A DNA stretch of 5,251 nt, taken from an uncultured Prevotellaceae bacterium (lineage in GTDB: Bacteria > Bacteroidota > Bacteroidia > Bacteroidales > Bacteroidaceae). The notes under the pieces are model-generated. The model saw only the letters and a list, made by a program, of their open reading frames with translations, was not told the origin of the DNA and searched no databases. The translations under genes and the position numbers were made by a program. Shown one piece after another: positions 1 to 5,213 of this stretch (position 1 is the stretch's first letter; every line of letters starts with the position of its first letter). The stretch covers positions 1 through 5,251 of the forward strand of contig CAMZHP010000245.1 of assembly GCA_947306845.1 (NCBI GenBank), written 5' to 3'.

Positions 1-27
1 TTTGGAGAGGGGTTGGGGGTGAGGCTT
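1..27 (+). repeat. G-rich dispersed repeat, partial copy at window edge
   Basis: A G-rich stretch containing GGAGAGGGGTTGGGGGTG followed by AGGCTT. It matches the reverse complement of 5091-5117 at 25 of 27 positions, so it is one copy of a dispersed intergenic element that continues upstream of the window. It runs directly into the first unit of the 49-bp tandem array, sharing the GCTT. Four G runs (2, 4, 5 and 2 bases) would allow at most a weak two-layer quadruplex. No coding capacity is seen. Confidence 0.7.
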
Positions 28-190
28 CAAATAACTTGTCAACTTGTTTACTCGTTTACTTGTCAACTAAAAGCTTCAAATAACTTGTCAACTCGTCAAC
101 TCGTTTACTTGTCAACTAAAAGCTTCAAATAACTTGTCAACTCGTCAACTCGTTTACTTGTCAACTAAATATTACTTGTCAACAAAAAAA
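24..190. repeat. 49-bp tandem repeat array built of degenerate octamers, directly upstream of dsbD
   Basis: Three consecutive 49-bp units begin with GCTTCAAAT at 24, 73 and 122. Units 2 and 3 differ only at the last base; unit 1 differs from unit 2 at three positions. A partial fourth stretch (TTACTTGTCAAC) follows at about 172-183. Each unit is itself a run of octamers of the form WACTYGTY, for example 131-138, 139-146, 147-154 and 155-162. The array ends about nine bases before the dsbD ATG, so it occupies the whole visible upstream region. There are no unique spacers, which excludes a CRISPR array. I see no TAnnTTTG box in it, so any dsbD promoter is either upstream of the window or atypical. 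Confidence 0.92.
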
Positions 191-191
191 T

Positions 192-2282
192 ATGAAAATG
201 GGAATAAATAGAATCAAACACCGTGCTACCGTCACATTGATGATGGCGATGCTGGCCATGATTGCCTGGGCGCAAGATATGCCTGTGCATTTCACGGTTC
301 AGCAGAAGCAAGTGTCACCCACAGAGGTGGATGTCGTGTTCACCGCCAAAATCGACAAGGGATGGCATGTCTATTCCACCGATATACCCGACGGCGGTCC
401 GACTGCTGCTACCATGCACACCGAGAAAGCTGAGGGTGCCGAGCCGATGGGAGGCCTTATCAAACAAGGTAAGGAGATTACCGAGGATGACAAAATCTTC
501 GAAATGAAACTGCGTTATTTCGAAAACAATGTCACCTTTATCCAGAAATACAAAATCACAGGAAAGACCTATAATATCAAGGGATATTTAGAGTATGGGG
601 CCTGCAACGACGAGATGTGTATGCCGCCCACATCAGTGGATTTTGAGTATGCCGGGAAAGGTCCTGAAGATGCTCCTGCTGCGGACAAAAAGGCTGAAGA
701 GGCACAGGCCCAGGAGGCACAGACTACACAGCCTGAGGACCCTGCCGCCGCGCTGATAGCCGCCAATGCCGTTGCCGATAGCGCAACAGCCGCCGTATCG
801 GCCGACAGTATGGTTGTTGCTCCCATAGACAGTGCCGTGATAGCATCCTCGGCATCAGAATGGTGGCAGCCCTCTGTCGATGAACTGAAAAAGCTCAATG
901 GCGGCAGCATCTCCGACCGCTCATGGATTTATATCTTCCTCATGGGACTGCTCTACGGTCTGTTGGCCGTCTTCACGCCCTGTGTGTGGCCAATCATTCC
1001 CATGACGGTGAGTTTCTTCCTCAAGCGTAGCAAAGACAAGAAAAAGGGCATCCGCGATGCCTTTATCTATGGACTCTCCATCATTGTCATCTATCTCGCA
1101 CTTGGACTGTTGGTGACGGCACTCTTCGGAGCACAGAAACTCAACGAACTCGCCACCAATGCCGTTTTCAATATCTTCTTCTGCGTGCTGCTGGTGGTCT
1201 TCGCACTGTCGTTCTTTGGGTGGTTCGAACTGTCGCTGCCCTCGTCGTGGTCGAACAAGGTGGACAGCAAGGCATCCTCTACTACAGGACTACTGTCAAT
1301 CTTCCTCATGGCCTTCACGCTGACATTGGTCAGTTTCTCCTGCACAGGACCCATCATCGGACTGCTGCTTGTGGAGTCCACCACCTCGGGCAACTGGATA
1401 GGGCCCGCCGTAGGTATGTTGGGCTTTGCCATCGCATTGGCACTGCCATTTACCCTGTTCGCACTCTTCCCCACCTGGCTCAAACAGGCACCTAAGTCGG
1501 GTTCCTGGATGAACACCATCAAGGTGGTCTTGGGTTTCATCGAACTGGCCTTCGCCCTGAAGTTCTTCTCCGTGGCCGACCTGGCCTACGGCTGGCGACT
1601 GCTCGACCGCGAGGTGTTCCTCGCCCTGTGGATAGCAATATTCTTCCTCATGGGACTCTACCTGATAGGCATTCTGAGATTCCAGAGCGATGGTGAGGAA
1701 CGGCGTGCCATGCCCGTGCCATGTATCATGCTCGGACTGATTTCAATAGCATTCTCCATCTATATGGTGCCAGGACTGTGGGGAGCACCCTGTCGTGCCG
1801 TGAGTGCCTTTGCGCCACCGCTCTATACACAGGACTTCAACCTCAATACGCGTGAGGTTCGTGCCGCCTATACTAACTACGAGGAGGGTATGGCCGCTGC
1901 CAAGGCACAGGGCAAGCCCGTGCTGCTCGATTTCACAGGCTTTGGATGTGTCAACTGTCGTAAGATGGAGATAGCCGTCTGGACCGATCCCACCGTGGCC
2001 GACAGACTCAATAAGGAGTATGTGCTCATCTCACTCTTTGTGGACGACAAGACACCATTGGAGCAGCCGATAGAGGTGACGCTCAATGGGCAGAAAAAGA
2101 CACTGCGTACCATCGGTGATAAGTGGAGTTATCTGGAGCAGATGAAATTCGGTTATCTCACCCAGCCACTCTATGTGACCGTCGATAACCATGGGCGACC
2201 GCTCAGCCGCTCCTTCAGTTATAAGGAGGATGTGGAGGACTTCCTCAAATTCCTCAGTGAGGGAAAGGACAATTATAAATAA
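192..2282 (+). CDS. dsbD: Thiol:disulfide interchange protein DsbD (protein-disulfide reductase), complete
   Basis: DsbD carries electrons from cytoplasmic thioredoxin across the inner membrane to periplasmic thiol proteins, keeping isomerases and cytochrome c maturation partners reduced. The 696-residue product starts with a signal peptide, probably cleaved at AWA-QD (about residue 27). The alpha domain (about 30-153) ends with the redox pair C138 and C143 in GACNDEMCMPP. An Ala/Glu-rich linker (about 155-222) follows. The membrane domain (about 243-530, roughly eight helices) holds C264 in FTPCVWP and C384 in SFSCTGP, the expected beta-domain pair. The thioredoxin-like gamma domain (about 555-690) has the active site GFGCVNCRKME, C586 and C589. 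All six catalytic cysteines are present, so it should be functional. ATG codons at 192 and 198 are both possible starts; 192 is preferred for its A-rich leader and is consistent with leaders lacking a Shine-Dalgarno sequence. The gene appears monocistronic here and ends in a strong hairpin. The family call is firm; the partner proteins are not visible. Confidence 0.96.
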   Translation: MKMGINRIKHRATVTLMMAMLAMIAWAQDMPVHFTVQQKQVSPTEVDVVFTAKIDKGWHVYSTDIPDGGPTAATMHTEKAEGAEPMGGLIKQGKEITEDDKIFEMKLRYFENNVTFIQKYKITGKTYNIKGYLEYGACNDEMCMPPTSVDFEYAGKGPEDAPAADKKAEEAQAQEAQTTQPEDPAAALIAANAVADSATAAVSADSMVVAPIDSAVIASSASEWWQPSVDELKKLNGGSISDRSWIYIFLMGLLYGLLAVFTPCVWPIIPMTVSFFLKRSKDKKKGIRDAFIYGLSIIVIYLALGLLVTALFGAQKLNELATNAVFNIFFCVLLVVFALSFFGWFELSLPSSWSNKVDSKASSTTGLLSIFLMAFTLTLVSFSCTGPIIGLLLVESTTSGNWIGPAVGMLGFAIALALPFTLFALFPTWLKQAPKSGSWMNTIKVVLGFIELAFALKFFSVADLAYGWRLLDREVFLALWIAIFFLMGLYLIGILRFQSDGEERRAMPVPCIMLGLISIAFSIYMVPGLWGAPCRAVSAFAPPLYTQDFNLNTREVRAAYTNYEEGMAAAKAQGKPVLLDFTGFGCVNCRKMEIAVWTDPTVADRLNKEYVLISLFVDDKTPLEQPIEVTLNGQKKTLRTIGDKWSYLEQMKFGYLTQPLYVTVDNHGRPLSRSFSYKEDVEDFLKFLSEGKDNYK

Positions 2283-2321
2283 ATAGCCAGAGGGGAGCAT
2301 TATGCTCCCCTCTGGCTATTT
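2281..2321. terminator. Strong hairpin terminator between convergent genes (dsbD end)
   Basis: A perfect inverted repeat: AAATAGCCAGAGGGGAGC pairs with GCTCCCCTCTGGCTATTT around the loop ATTAT, an 18-bp stem that overlaps the last two bases of the dsbD stop codon. On the + strand it is followed by TATAAG, so the T-rich tail is the TATTTAT at the stem end. On the - strand it is also flanked by TATTTATTTATA. It is therefore probably usable from both directions, which suits the convergent layout. The stem continues as A/T pairs at its base, typical of intrinsic terminators. Confidence 0.9.
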
Positions 2322-2355
2322 ATAAGAGGTAAGGGGTAAGAGGTAAGGGGTGAGA
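2321..2355 (+). repeat. Heptamer tandem array, GGTRAGR type
   Basis: Directly after the dsbD hairpin come four heptamers in register: GGTAAGG (2328), GGTAAGA (2335), GGTAAGG (2342) and GGTGAGA (2349), preceded by a partial unit TATAAGA (2321). Each unit contains TAA or TGA, at 2330, 2337, 2344 and 2351, which together cover all three forward frames. A short unique stretch (2356-2377) separates this array from the next one. Confidence 0.85.
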
Positions 2356-2377
2356 GAATACCACTGCCGCTTTATTT

Positions 2378-2415
2378 AGTAAGAAGTGAGAGGTAAGATA
2401 CCTCTCACCCCTTAC
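2378..2415. repeat. Second heptamer array, folding back on itself
   Basis: Units AGTAAGA (2378), AGTGAGA (2385) and GGTAAGA (2392) run on the + strand. They then meet the same motif in the opposite orientation (2399-2415, which on the - strand reads GTAAGGGGTGAGAGGTA). The junction makes a perfect 10-bp inverted repeat. The inverted half lies three bases beyond the helicase stop codon, in the helicase's own sense orientation. Confidence 0.82.
2386..2408 (-). terminator. Possible terminator hairpin after the helicase gene
   Basis: GTGAGAGGTA and TACCTCTCAC form a perfect 10-bp stem around a three-base loop, beginning nine bases beyond the helicase stop codon on the - strand. It is followed there by TTCTTACTAAATAAAG, which is not a convincing T tract. 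It may be only a by-product of opposed heptamer arrays. The stronger hairpin at 2281-2321 could instead stop helicase transcripts. Confidence 0.45.
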
Positions 2416-2417
2416 AA

Positions 2418-4451
2418 CTACTTCTTCTTTGGTCGGCGGCGTGCCCAGCCTTCCTCTGAGAAGTCGGGCTCCTCACCACGGAGGATGATGTCGTTACCCT
2501 GGAAGAACTGGCGCCAGTCGTCGGGACGGCCGCTCTCCATACGTGCGGCACCACGGCGACCACGGCGTGAGTTGGAAGAAGCATCGTTGTCACGTTTCGA
2601 CCGTTTGTCGAAAGCATCGAAGTTATAACCACCACGCTGTGTTCCGGCAGCTTTGCCATTTTCCTTTTTGCTACCCTTGCGAGTGGAGGGCGCATCGGCT
2701 TTGCGGCTCTCGCCCCTGCGCGACTCACCCTTACGGCTGTCACGGCTTTCAGAGCGACTGTCAGGGCGGCTGTTGCCCTCGGCGCGCGACCTTCCACCAC
2801 GGGCGGCGGTGCCATGGCCTTTTTCGTCGGCGTCATTGCAGCGCACCTCGCGGCCTTTGTAAGTGGTGCCGTTGAGAGCATCCATCACCTTCTCGGCATC
2901 CTGCTCAGGCACTTCGATATACGAGAATTTCTGGAGCAGGTCGATATGGCCAATCTCCTGGCGGCCCTCCACATAGCGGTTGATGAATTGCATCACCTCG
3001 CCGGGATAGAAGCCGTCGGTCTTGCCCAAATTGATGAACAGACGGCGGTAGCCAGCCTCGGCCTTGCGTGAGCCACGCTTGCTGCCCGATTTTCCCTCGC
3101 TCTTCTTACGCTCCGACTTGGCACTCGGTTTTTCGATAATCGGTGCATTGGCATAGTAGGCAAGGAAACGTCCAAACTGCAGCGACACAATCTTCTTGAT
3201 GATGTCCTCCTTCTCCATGTAGTCGAAGTGGCGGTTGATTTCTGTCATGAAGGGAGCGATTTCCTCCTCATTGACATCCGTCTTTTCGATAACATCCATC
3301 ACCTTGTAGAGTTGCTTGGTGCAGATGTCCTTGGGTGAAGGCAGTTCGCCCTCGACAAACTCCTTGCCAATCTCTTTCTCGATGGCGCGGATTTTCGACT
3401 TCTCACGGGTGTGGACGATAGAAATGGAGGTGCCTTTCTTGCCGGCACGGCCTGTACGTCCGCTGCGGTGGGTGTAGTTTTCGATATCCTCGGGCAAGCC
3501 ATAGTTGATGACATGTGTGAGGTCGTCCACATCCAGTCCGCGGGCAGCCACATCAGTGGCCACGAGCAACTGTGTGAGGTGCTGGCGGAATTTCTGCATC
3601 GTCAGGTCACGCTGTTGCTGTGAGAGGTCGCCATGCAGCGACTCGGCGTTGTAGCCGTCGTGAATCAATTTGTCGGCGATTTCCTGTGTCTCTACCTTGG
3701 TGCGGCAGAAGATGATGGCGAAGATGCGCGGGTGGTAGTCCACGATACGTTTCAGTGCCAGGTATTTGTCCTTGGCATTCACCATATAGTAGATATGGTT
3801 GACGTGCTCAGCGCCCTCGTTGCGGCTGCCCACCACGATTTCCTTGTGGTCGTGCAAGTAGTTGCGGGCGATGGCCTCGATTTCCTTGCTCATTGTGGCA
3901 GAGAAAAGCAGCGTGTTGCGGTCGGTGGGCACACCTTTGAGTATCTCGTCGATGCTCTCCGAGAATCCCATGTTGAGCATCTCGTCGGCCTCGTCGAGCA
4001 CCACATTGCTCACTTTGTCGAGGTGTGCCACGCCACGGTTCATCAGGTCGATGAGTCGGCCGGGTGTGGCAACGATGATTTGCACGCCTTTTTTCAAGGC
4101 GTTGATTTGGTTGACAATCGAGGTGCCGCCATAGACGGCCACCACCCGTACGCCTTCCATGTATTTCGAGAAATCCTTGAGGTCGTCGGTGATTTGCAGA
4201 CACAATTCACGTGTCGGGCAGATAATCACTGCCTGTGTCTGATTGCTTGTAGTGTCGATTTTTTGTAGGAGGGGAATACCGTAGGCGGCGGTTTTGCCGG
4301 TGCCGGTCTGTGCGAGTGCGATTACATCATTTCCGATACCAAGTAGGTAGGGGATTACTTCTTCTTGAACCGGCATGGGCTGTTCGAAACCCATCTCGGT
4401 GATGGCGCGGCGAATCTCTTCGCTGACGCCTAATTCTTCAAATGTCTTCAA
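2418..4451 (-). CDS. DEAD-box ATP-dependent RNA helicase with DbpA-type RNA-binding domain
   Basis: A cytoplasmic RNA helicase that uses ATP to unwind or remodel RNA. DbpA, CsdA and related enzymes act in ribosome assembly and cold adaptation; the exact target here is unknown. From the TTG start the product is 677 residues. Core motifs in order: Q motif ending at Gln29; AQTGTGKT (47-54); PTREL (79-83); TPGR (129-132); DEAD (153-156); SAT (184-186); ATDVAARGLDV (298-308); HRSGRTGR (328-335). A DbpA-like RNA-binding fold spans about 467-539. A basic, low-complexity Arg/Ser/Gly tail follows (about 540-640), then the terminal segment DDWRQFFQGNDIILRG. Start choice: the open frame extends to a TTG at 4490, but that codon lies within the promoter -7 box. 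TTG at 4451 gives (M)KTFEELGVSEE, the expected family N-terminus. The first in-frame ATG would remove most of the Q motif. Helicase identity is firm; naming it deaD/csdA or dbpA is not, so no symbol is given. Confidence 0.95.
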   Translation of the reverse strand: MKTFEELGVSEEIRRAITEMGFEQPMPVQEEVIPYLLGIGNDVIALAQTGTGKTAAYGIPLLQKIDTTSNQTQAVIICPTRELCLQITDDLKDFSKYMEGVRVVAVYGGTSIVNQINALKKGVQIIVATPGRLIDLMNRGVAHLDKVSNVVLDEADEMLNMGFSESIDEILKGVPTDRNTLLFSATMSKEIEAIARNYLHDHKEIVVGSRNEGAEHVNHIYYMVNAKDKYLALKRIVDYHPRIFAIIFCRTKVETQEIADKLIHDGYNAESLHGDLSQQQRDLTMQKFRQHLTQLLVATDVAARGLDVDDLTHVINYGLPEDIENYTHRSGRTGRAGKKGTSISIVHTREKSKIRAIEKEIGKEFVEGELPSPKDICTKQLYKVMDVIEKTDVNEEEIAPFMTEINRHFDYMEKEDIIKKIVSLQFGRFLAYYANAPIIEKPSAKSERKKSEGKSGSKRGSRKAEAGYRRLFINLGKTDGFYPGEVMQFINRYVEGRQEIGHIDLLQKFSYIEVPEQDAEKVMDALNGTTYKGREVRCNDADEKGHGTAARGGRSRAEGNSRPDSRSESRDSRKGESRRGESRKADAPSTRKGSKKENGKAAGTQRGGYNFDAFDKRSKRDNDASSNSRRGRRGAARMESGRPDDWRQFFQGNDIILRGEEPDFSEEGWARRRPKKK

Positions 4452-4487
4452 ATTAAAAAAATAATAAGGGGTGTCTAAAATGGGGTG

Positions 4488-4519
4488 CAAAGGTACTGCA
4501 AATTTCCCGAATACACAAA
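4488..4519 (-). promoter_or_regulatory. Bacteroidota-type promoter of the helicase gene
   Basis: On the - strand TTTG (4519-4516) is followed, after exactly 20 nt, by TACCTTTG (4495-4488). This fits the Bacteroidota sigma-factor consensus TTTG, 19-21 nt, TAnnTTTG. Transcription should begin around 4482-4478, giving a leader of roughly 30 nt that is rich in T and lacks a Shine-Dalgarno sequence before the TTG at 4451. The leader contains CACCCC twice if counted from the -7 box. The spacing match makes this the best-supported promoter in the window. Confidence 0.85.
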
Positions 4520-4540
4520 TGTTTGAGGGGATTTATTTTT

Positions 4541-4568
4541 AGTTAGGAGTTAGAAGTTAGGAGTGACG
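4541..4568 (+). repeat. Heptamer tandem array, AGTTAGR type
   Basis: Units AGTTAGG (4541), AGTTAGA (4548), AGTTAGG (4555) and a degenerate AGTGACG (4562). Stop codons at 4544, 4551 and 4558 fall in three different forward frames. Bases 4538-4561 recur without a mismatch at 5228-5251. The array lies just upstream of the helicase -33 box. Confidence 0.88.
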
Positions 4569-4580
4569 GGGCTCAACAGA

Positions 4581-4596
4581 AAACTCATAAACTCAT
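4581..4596. repeat. Short octamer duplication
   Basis: AAACTCAT occurs twice in tandem. Read on the - strand it is ATGAGTTT repeated, each copy holding a TGA. It resembles the octamer style of the 5' array but is too short to interpret on its own. Confidence 0.6.
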
Positions 4597-4613
4597 CATA
4601 TCACTCCCCTCGC
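4595..4613 (+). repeat. Left member of 19-bp inverted repeat pair
   Basis: ATCATATCACTCCCCTCGC recurs, reversed and without mismatch, at 5120-5138. The pair encloses the SH3 gene. The shared part covers the left end of the palindromic element plus seven bases outside it (ATCATAT). Confidence 0.85.
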
Positions 4614-4653
4614 CCTTAGGGCACCCCTCCCCAGGTAATGGGAGGGGAGTGCC
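4602..4653. repeat. Palindromic G-rich intergenic element (possible terminator of the SH3 gene)
   Basis: A 50-bp element (4602-4651) bounded by perfect 10-bp inverted ends, CACTCCCCTC and GAGGGGAGTG. Inside is a small hairpin, GCCC-TTA-GGGC (4612-4622). An alternative fold pairs GGCA with TGCC and CCCCTCCC with GGGAGGGG across 4620-4653. The - strand has four runs of three or more G. It lies 27-78 bases past the SH3 gene stop codon and could end that transcript, but no T tract directly follows the stem on either strand. It looks like a dispersed palindromic repeat (REP-like) rather than a dedicated terminator. Confidence 0.7.
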
Positions 4654-4679
4654 TGGCGGACACAAGCTAATGCAAGGGG

Positions 4680-5072
4680 TTATTTGATATACCCTTTGCC
4701 ATTGCATTTTTTGCAGGTATCCAAATCGATATCCACTTCAGCGATATTGACATATTTAAACCCATCACATTCTGGACAGAGAGTTACGGGGCGCAAGTAG
4801 TCGGCCGACACCCAGCCGTCTCTTTCATCTCCTCCCCATTCCAATGGCCCTTGAATCAGGCAGAAACCATTCTTTTTCTTTCCACAGTTCATTACAACGT
4901 CTCCTTTTGACAGTTGACGCTTATGACCGGTTTCAATGTCGTAAACAGCGTAATTCTTACCTGGTCCTGTACGGACATTGACGTAATTGCCAGTACATAC
5001 ATAGCCATTATGTTGCGCACTCACAGTGATTGCTGCAAATAACAACAGTAAAACAAATGATAATCTTTTCAT
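4680..5072 (-). CDS. Small exported SH3-domain protein with C-terminal four-cysteine (zinc-ribbon-like) motif
   Basis: The 130-residue product begins MKRLSFVLLLLFAAITVSAQ, a clear signal peptide with likely cleavage at VSA-QH (residue 19), so it is exported and probably periplasmic; there is no lipobox. Residues about 22-94 look like a bacterial SH3 domain: YVNVRTGPGKNY near the start and GDERDGWVSADYL at the end are typical family signatures. Such domains often bind cell-wall peptides. The C-terminus has CPECDG (C99, C102) and CKKCNGKG (C120, C123), resembling the CxxCxGxG zinc-binding repeats of DnaJ. With only two such repeats, one four-cysteine site could form; in the oxidising periplasm these might be disulfides instead. 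The ATG at 5072 immediately precedes the signal peptide. The gene has its own probable promoter and lies 228 bp upstream of the helicase start, so it is probably a separate unit. Function is unknown; a cell-wall role is only suggested by the SH3 fold. Confidence 0.9.
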   Translation of the reverse strand: MKRLSFVLLLLFAAITVSAQHNGYVCTGNYVNVRTGPGKNYAVYDIETGHKRQLSKGDVVMNCGKKKNGFCLIQGPLEWGGDERDGWVSADYLRPVTLCPECDGFKYVNIAEVDIDLDTCKKCNGKGYIK

Positions 5073-5090
5073 GATGGTATGTTTTTAAAA

Positions 5091-5138
5091 AAGCCACACC
5101 CCCAACCCCTCTCCGAAGAGCGAGGGGAGTGATATGAT
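5091..5138 (-). repeat. G-rich dispersed repeat inside the SH3 gene leader, including right 19-bp inverted repeat
   Basis: On the - strand this reads from ATCATATCACTCCCCTCGC (5138-5120, the inverted partner of 4595-4613) through a CTC-TTCG-GAG mini-hairpin to GGAGAGGGGTTGGGGGTG and GGCTT (5117-5091, matching 1-27 at 25 of 27 positions). Its ends, CACTCCCC and GGGGGTG, can pair. It sits between the probable -7 box and the SH3 start codon, so it would be transcribed as a structured leader. It joins parts seen separately at the other two copies, which shows they belong to one family. Confidence 0.8.
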
Positions 5139-5152
5139 ATGTTTCTTAAGTA

Positions 5153-5160
5153 CAAAGATA
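5153..5160 (-). promoter_or_regulatory. Probable -7 box for the SH3 gene
   Basis: TATCTTTG on the - strand fits the TAnnTTTG consensus. No good TTTG element lies 19-21 nt further upstream; the nearest is ATTG, with 12 bases between it and the box, which is too close. If used, the leader is about 70-75 nt and carries the G-rich repeat. The promoter is plausible but weaker than the helicase one. Confidence 0.5.
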
Positions 5161-5213
5161 TACATTTCTTTGCAATATATTGATTATTTAACATCATTTA
5201 AGGGGAGTTTTTT

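Noticed and set aside
1..27. Stable G-quadruplex at the window start
   Set aside because: Only two of the four G runs have three or more bases, so at most a weak two-layer form could arise.
24..170. CRISPR array
   Set aside because: The 49-bp units are directly adjacent and nearly identical throughout, with no unique spacers and no cas genes.
1091..1540. 149-residue open frame on the - strand
   Set aside because: Antisense to the DsbD membrane domain, with no family features; the DsbD reading is continuous and conserved.
3633..4268. 211-residue open frame on the + strand
   Set aside because: It lies entirely antisense to the conserved helicase core, has no recognisable domain or start context, and is His/Val/Asp-rich, as expected from reversed codons of a real gene.
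4452..4482. Riboswitch or structured regulator in the helicase leader
   Set aside because: The leader is only about 30 nt, T-rich and without convincing stems, too short for a known riboswitch class.
4595..5138. Insertion sequence carrying the SH3 gene as cargo
   Set aside because: The 19-bp inverted pair is part of dispersed elements, there is no transposase, and no target duplication adjoins the pair.
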